8,939 nt of DNA. Origin: a bacterium. GTDB taxonomy: Bacteria; Patescibacteriota; Microgenomatia; UBA1400; RBG-16-45-19. This document shows, piece by piece, positions 5,621-8,939 of the stretch (position 1 is the stretch's first letter; the number at the start of each line of letters is the position of its first letter). The position numbers and the translations under genes are program-made. A model generated the notes under the pieces. It was not told where the DNA came from, did no database searches, and worked only from the letters and a program-made list of their open reading frames with translations. The stretch covers positions 1-8,939 of the forward strand of contig QKAA01000064.1 of the NCBI GenBank assembly GCA_003247275.1. Reading direction: 5' to 3'.

Positions 5621-6523
5621 TTAGCCATTGCTTTGGGCAACGGGAGCTTTGGTGGCTTTTAGAATTTTTGGTTCAAGCCATTCTTGAGGGATTTCTTGTT
5701 GTTGAGGTTCAAGAGTTTGAGTTTCGTTAGCGCTGGTCATTTCTACAGCAGTGGCTGTGGGAACGTTTTCTTCCTGATTAGGAAGAGACAACATGATACG
5801 AGTACCGCCAGCACGAATGAGTTTGGCGACGGTTTCAAAGGTGATGGCAGTCACGGTTTGAAGTTGTAATTTATCAGTGACCACGTCGATAGCGGCAAGA
5901 AGGTTAGTAGCCACATCAGGAACCATAGCTAATCCTAAATCGGTAATCAATTGAGTGGTGTATTCGGCTAAAGAAGAAGCTTCTGGTTTATTACAGTGAT
6001 AGGTAGCAAAAGAAGCAGGCTTTAAGCGGTTGATAGCCACAGTAGGAGTCTCGGTAAAGAGTGAGGGCTCGGCAGCATAAATGCTACCTAAGTCATCAAA
6101 ACCTGAGGCCCCAACAGTAAAGATAATGTCGGCTCGAGCTCCAGCAAGGGAGAAGCTGACAGCGTTACTCTGAAGAGGATTAGCGCCTTTTTTAGGGGTA
6201 ATAACTAAATTGAAGATTTTTTCTGATTCATCAAGATTGTAACTGACTTTATCGACACTATCGCGATTATCAATTTTTAAAGATACAACCAAGTTTTTAT
6301 TACCGATTTTTTGGGTAATTCGATCTGATTGTTTGAGAGGATATTGACTGAAATCCAATGGTGTTCCACAGGCAATATAGGCCTTTTTACCATTGTTCTC
6401 TAAGGCAATAGCTAAACTCAAGGCAGAAGCAATACTATCGGGACCAGGATTCTGGGGAAGAAGAACTAATGACTCTTCAGCCTTCTCAAGTAATGATTTG
6501 ATGGCAGTAATCTCTTGACTCAT
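5621..6523 (-). CDS. Degenerate DHH/NrnA-like protein, probable pseudoenzyme
   Basis: The protein keeps the outline of DHH phosphoesterases such as NrnA (nanoRNase), but key metal ligands are gone. Numbering from the TTG at 6535 (304 residues), motif I reads NPGPDSIAS at 29-37, where the family has HxNPDGDAIGS, so His and the first Asp are lost and D33 is kept. The motif II strand reads DIIFTVGASGFDDLG at 136-150 without the usual Asp. The DHH motif itself becomes AINRLKPASF at 167-176. The following KPEASSLAEYTTQLI and ATNLLAAIDVVTDK still match, with D221 kept. The C-terminal 50 residues are Glu/Gln/Thr-rich and probably unstructured. nrnA-like genes often sit downstream of infB/rbfA, which supports the assignment. 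The ATG at 6523 (300 residues) is chosen; a TTG at 6535 lies inside a hairpin. A binding or scaffold role is inferred. Confidence 0.75.
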   Translation of the reverse strand: MSQEITAIKSLLEKAEESLVLLPQNPGPDSIASALSLAIALENNGKKAYIACGTPLDFSQYPLKQSDRITQKIGNKNLVVSLKIDNRDSVDKVSYNLDESEKIFNLVITPKKGANPLQSNAVSFSLAGARADIIFTVGASGFDDLGSIYAAEPSLFTETPTVAINRLKPASFATYHCNKPEASSLAEYTTQLITDLGLAMVPDVATNLLAAIDVVTDKLQLQTVTAITFETVAKLIRAGGTRIMLSLPNQEENVPTATAVEMTSANETQTLEPQQQEIPQEWLEPKILKATKAPVAQSNG

Positions 6524-6533
6524 AGAATTTGAC

Positions 6534-6549
6534 AAGGTTTTTAAACCTT
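6534..6549 (-). promoter_or_regulatory. Hairpin between infB and the DHH-like gene
   Basis: AAGGTTTAAAAACCTT starts just after the infB stop. It can fold as a 6-bp stem with a TAAA loop. It contains an AAGG that could serve as Shine-Dalgarno sequence for the TTG at 6535, but both that AAGG and the first T of the TTG would be paired. No T-run follows, so it is not an intrinsic terminator. A role in tuning translation of the next gene is possible. Confidence 0.4.
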
Positions 6550-6550
6550 A

Positions 6551-7969
6551 TTAATTTTTCTTATAGGATTCTAACACATCCCCTACCTTAAAGTCAATGT
6601 AACTGCCAAAAACAATGCCGCACTCAGTGCCGCTTTTGGCGAGTGGAATATCTTCTTTGCCGCGTTTGAGAGAACGAATTTTGGGATCGGTGATAATTTT
6701 ATCTTCGCGAATGAGGTGGAGACGATGACGTTTGGCAATTTCACCAGATTTAATCTTACAACCAGCGATTTTATCGCCTTTCATCTCAAAAATGGCAATA
6801 ATTTCAGCTTCTCCGAGTTTGACCTCATCGATAGTTGGTTCCATCAGTTTGAGCATCTTTTCCTCAAGATATTCAAGGAGTTTGTAGATGATGGTGAAAC
6901 TGTTGATGGTAATACCTTCGATTTTGGCCAATTTTTTGGCTGATGAGGTAATGGGAACACCAAAGCTAATGATTTCGGCATCGGTGGAATCAGCAAGTAA
7001 AATATCTGATTCAATAACCTGACCGACGGATGAGCCAATAAGGGTGAAATCGGTACTAATGCTCGATTTTATGGCTTCTAGGGTACCTTCGGTATCAGCT
7101 TTGATAATTAGGTTACAAGTTGGTTTTTCTTCTTCTTCCGCGTCTTTATCAACAACGGCAGCTTCTTCAACTGGAGTGACTTCGGTTGGTTTAGTGGTAA
7201 TACTTGAGCCAACTTGAGGAACTGATTTAAAACCGATAATTTCGACGGGATCTCCAGGATAAACAGTTTTGACTGACTTGCCGAATTGATCGAATAAACC
7301 TCTGATTTTGAGCTGATCTTGGCCAATATAGACCTGATCGCCAATGTGAAGCGTGCCTTGCTTGACGATAACCGAGGCAGTGGCGCCGCGGCGACGATCG
7401 TTACCTGATTCAATAATGACTGCTTCGACTTCTGCTTCAGGGTCAGCTTTTAAGTCCTCAAGATCAGCAACGAGCAAAATCATATCGAGTAGTTCGGCAA
7501 CACCTTCTTTTTTAATGGCAGAGATTTCAACCATAGGCGTTTGACCACCGTAGCCTTCACAGAAAATCTGATGCTCAGTCAGTTGAGCTTTAAGCATATC
7601 GGCGGAAAAACCAGGCAAATCTTTTTTATTGGCAGCAACTATGAGCTGACAATTTGAAGCTTGAATGTGTTTGATGGATTCGACTGTTTGAGGTTTGATT
7701 CCCTCAACTCCAGAGATAACTAGGATAACGATATCAGTGATGGTGGCTCCCCGTTGACGCATGCTGGCAAAAGCAGCGTGGCCTGGAGTATCGATGAAGG
7801 TAATTTTTTTACCTTGATGCTCGACTTGATAGGCGCCAATATGTTGGGTAATTCCGCCGGCTTCTCCCTCAGTGATTCGACTTTGACGAATGGCGTCAAG
7901 AAGGGTGGTTTTGGCGTGGTCGAAATGACCTATAATGGTTACGATGGGAGGGCGAGTAGAAAGAGCCAT
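6551..7969 (-). CDS. infB: Translation initiation factor IF-2, short form with variant P-loop
   Basis: IF-2 is the GTPase that brings fMet-tRNA to the 30S subunit and promotes 50S joining. From the ATG at 7969 there are 472 residues, against roughly 700-900 in many bacteria, because the N-terminal region is absent and the G domain starts almost at once. Visible motifs are G1 GHFDHAKT at 14-21, GGITQHIGAYQV near 38-49, G3 DTPGH at 60-64, G4 NKKD at 114-117 and G5 SAIKK at 150-154. Domain II spans about 180-256, an acidic linker about 258-283, domain III (IIKADTEGTLEAIK) follows, and the fMet-tRNA-binding C-terminal domain (SLKRGKEDI, TECGI, GDVLESY) ends the protein. The G1 motif is normally GHVDHGKT; the invariant Gly is Ala here. 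AAAAGG nine bases upstream favours the ATG over the GTG at 7975. nusA ends 19 bases upstream, implying one operon. Confidence 0.95.
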   Translation of the reverse strand: MALSTRPPIVTIIGHFDHAKTTLLDAIRQSRITEGEAGGITQHIGAYQVEHQGKKITFIDTPGHAAFASMRQRGATITDIVILVISGVEGIKPQTVESIKHIQASNCQLIVAANKKDLPGFSADMLKAQLTEHQIFCEGYGGQTPMVEISAIKKEGVAELLDMILLVADLEDLKADPEAEVEAVIIESGNDRRRGATASVIVKQGTLHIGDQVYIGQDQLKIRGLFDQFGKSVKTVYPGDPVEIIGFKSVPQVGSSITTKPTEVTPVEEAAVVDKDAEEEEKPTCNLIIKADTEGTLEAIKSSISTDFTLIGSSVGQVIESDILLADSTDAEIISFGVPITSSAKKLAKIEGITINSFTIIYKLLEYLEEKMLKLMEPTIDEVKLGEAEIIAIFEMKGDKIAGCKIKSGEIAKRHRLHLIREDKIITDPKIRSLKRGKEDIPLAKSGTECGIVFGSYIDFKVGDVLESYKKN

Positions 7970-7978
7970 AGGCACCTA

Positions 7979-7984
7979 CCTTTT
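7979..7984 (-). promoter_or_regulatory. Ribosome binding site of infB
   Basis: AAAAGG on the minus strand lies nine bases before the ATG at 7969 but only three before the GTG at 7975. This spacing decides the start in favour of the ATG. It is located in the nusA-infB gap. Confidence 0.6.
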
Positions 7985-7988
7985 CTTG

Positions 7989-8939
7989 TTATTTGTTATC
8001 TGTGAGCAGGGCGCTGATTTTTTCGGCAGCCTTGGGACCAATGCCTTTGATGGAGGTTAATTCTTCTCTCTTATCAGCAAGGTCAGTTAAAGTTTCGATA
8101 CCAGCTTCTTTGAGTAAGGTTTTGGTTTTGTCAGGCAACTCAAGATCATCAACAGTGGGATTTTCTCCGGTTGAGGCCATGATTTTTTCACCTGAACTAC
8201 CTTCGATATCAAGTTTGTAGCCAGTCAATTTGGCAGCGAGGCGGACATTTTGACCACCTTTACCAATAGCCAGCGAAAGCTGATCATCGGGAACGACGAT
8301 GGTGGCTTGTTTGTTGTCGGTATCTAGGGTAATTTCGACATTTTCAGCTGGAGCGAGAGCTGCGGCAATGAAACTTTCAGTGTCGCTGGTGTATTGAATA
8401 ATATCGATTTTTTCGTTGTTAAGCTCGTTTATAACCTCTTGAACGCGGATACCTTTTTGGCCAACACAGGAACCAACGGGATCGACACCGGATTGAGTTG
8501 AATCAACGGCAATTTTGGTGCGAATGCCTGGTTCGCGAGCGATGGCTTTGATTTCGACTGCACCTGAAGAAACTTCAGGAACTTCGCGCTTAAATAATTC
8601 GGAAACTAATTCTGCGGCGCCGCGAGAGACGATGATTGATTTACCGCGCATGGTCTCGCGAATATCACTGATGTAAACGGTAATTCTTTGATTCATGCGG
8701 TAAAATTCACCACGCATTTGCTCTTCTGGTGGCATAAATCCTTGGCCGCGACCAATATCAACGATGACGTTTTTGCCATCGAAACGTAAGACCATACCGG
8801 TCATGATAGTACCAACTTTGTCAGTATATTCAGAAATAATGGCATCTTTTTCAGCTTCTCTGACGCGTTGGAGGATTACTTGTTTGGCGGTTTGGGCGGC
8901 AATCCGACCAAATCCTGGAGGAGTAATGTCAACTTGTTT
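7989..8939 (-). CDS. nusA: Transcription factor NusA (5' end beyond window)
   Basis: NusA binds RNA polymerase and nascent RNA and modulates pausing, termination and antitermination. The open frame runs unbroken to the window edge, so the visible part is 316 residues starting KQVDITPPGFGRIAAQTAKQ; the Met at 8804 is internal, not a start. The domains seen are the end of the N-terminal polymerase-binding domain with the conserved FGRIAAQTAKQVILQRVREAE, an S1 domain (GTIMTGMVLRFDGKNVIVDIG onward in part), KH1 with GQKG in SCVGQKGIRVQEV, and KH2 with GKGG in LSLAIGKGGQNVRLAAKLTG. After a short linker the C-terminus carries a helix-hairpin-helix segment, LTSIKGIGPKAAEKISALL, in place of the acidic repeats of Escherichia coli NusA. 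infB follows by 19 bases, the common nusA-infB order. About 90 N-terminal residues are presumed missing. Confidence 0.96.
   Translation of the reverse strand, partial: KQVDITPPGFGRIAAQTAKQVILQRVREAEKDAIISEYTDKVGTIMTGMVLRFDGKNVIVDIGRGQGFMPPEEQMRGEFYRMNQRITVYISDIRETMRGKSIIVSRGAAELVSELFKREVPEVSSGAVEIKAIAREPGIRTKIAVDSTQSGVDPVGSCVGQKGIRVQEVINELNNEKIDIIQYTSDTESFIAAALAPAENVEITLDTDNKQATIVVPDDQLSLAIGKGGQNVRLAAKLTGYKLDIEGSSGEKIMASTGENPTVDDLELPDKTKTLLKEAGIETLTDLADKREELTSIKGIGPKAAEKISALLTDNK

Noticed and set aside
7108..7413. Minus-strand open frame of 101 codons inside infB
   Set aside because: It lies fully inside domain II of IF-2 in another frame and reads as an out-of-frame translation of it.
8804..8939. 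Start of nusA at the Met near 8804
   Set aside because: The same frame continues upstream to the window edge with the conserved FGRIAAQTAKQ stretch, so this Met is internal.

Overview
This window is a chromosomal housekeeping segment with every supportable gene on the minus strand. Read in the direction of transcription (from 8939 down to 1) the order is nusA (5' end outside the window), infB, a degenerate DHH-type protein, rpsO, pnp, a Nudix hydrolase, a DUF167 protein, a small membrane-anchored repeat protein, a Lon-type AAA+ ATPase without a protease domain, and RNase J (3' end outside the window). Intergenic gaps are short and no stretch of 300 bases lacks a gene. No tRNA, rRNA, CRISPR array, insertion sequence or attachment site was seen.

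The likely source is a reduced-genome bacterium of the Patescibacteria/CPR type, perhaps Microgenomates-like; this is inference. The reasons are the very short IF-2 that starts directly at the G domain, the absence of rbfA, truB and ribF from the infB-rpsO interval, the lean gene content, the small protein with a 'K-x-x-G-F-A-x-I' plus hydrophobic N-terminus of a sort common in that group, and the mix of starts with and without Shine-Dalgarno sequences.

Region 5212-8939 is the transcription and translation block: NusA (elongation, pausing, termination), IF-2 (initiator tRNA delivery and subunit joining), a DHH-fold protein that has lost most of its metal ligands, and ribosomal protein S15. 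Region 2772-5211 is pnp with a long, strongly structured leader and a hairpin after its stop. Region 1508-2764 holds three accessory genes of lower G+C in part (Nudix, DUF167, anchored repeat protein). Region 1-1428 holds the Lon-like ATPase followed closely by RNase J, which has the best Shine-Dalgarno sequence in the window. PNPase and RNase J are the two main exonucleolytic RNA decay enzymes in bacteria lacking RNase E, so the window couples transcription, translation initiation and RNA turnover.

The points most worth a second look are an Ala in place of the invariant P-loop Gly of IF-2, the orphan Lon AAA+ module with an altered pore loop, the apparent DHH pseudoenzyme in the usual nrnA position, and the structured leaders of rpsO and pnp.
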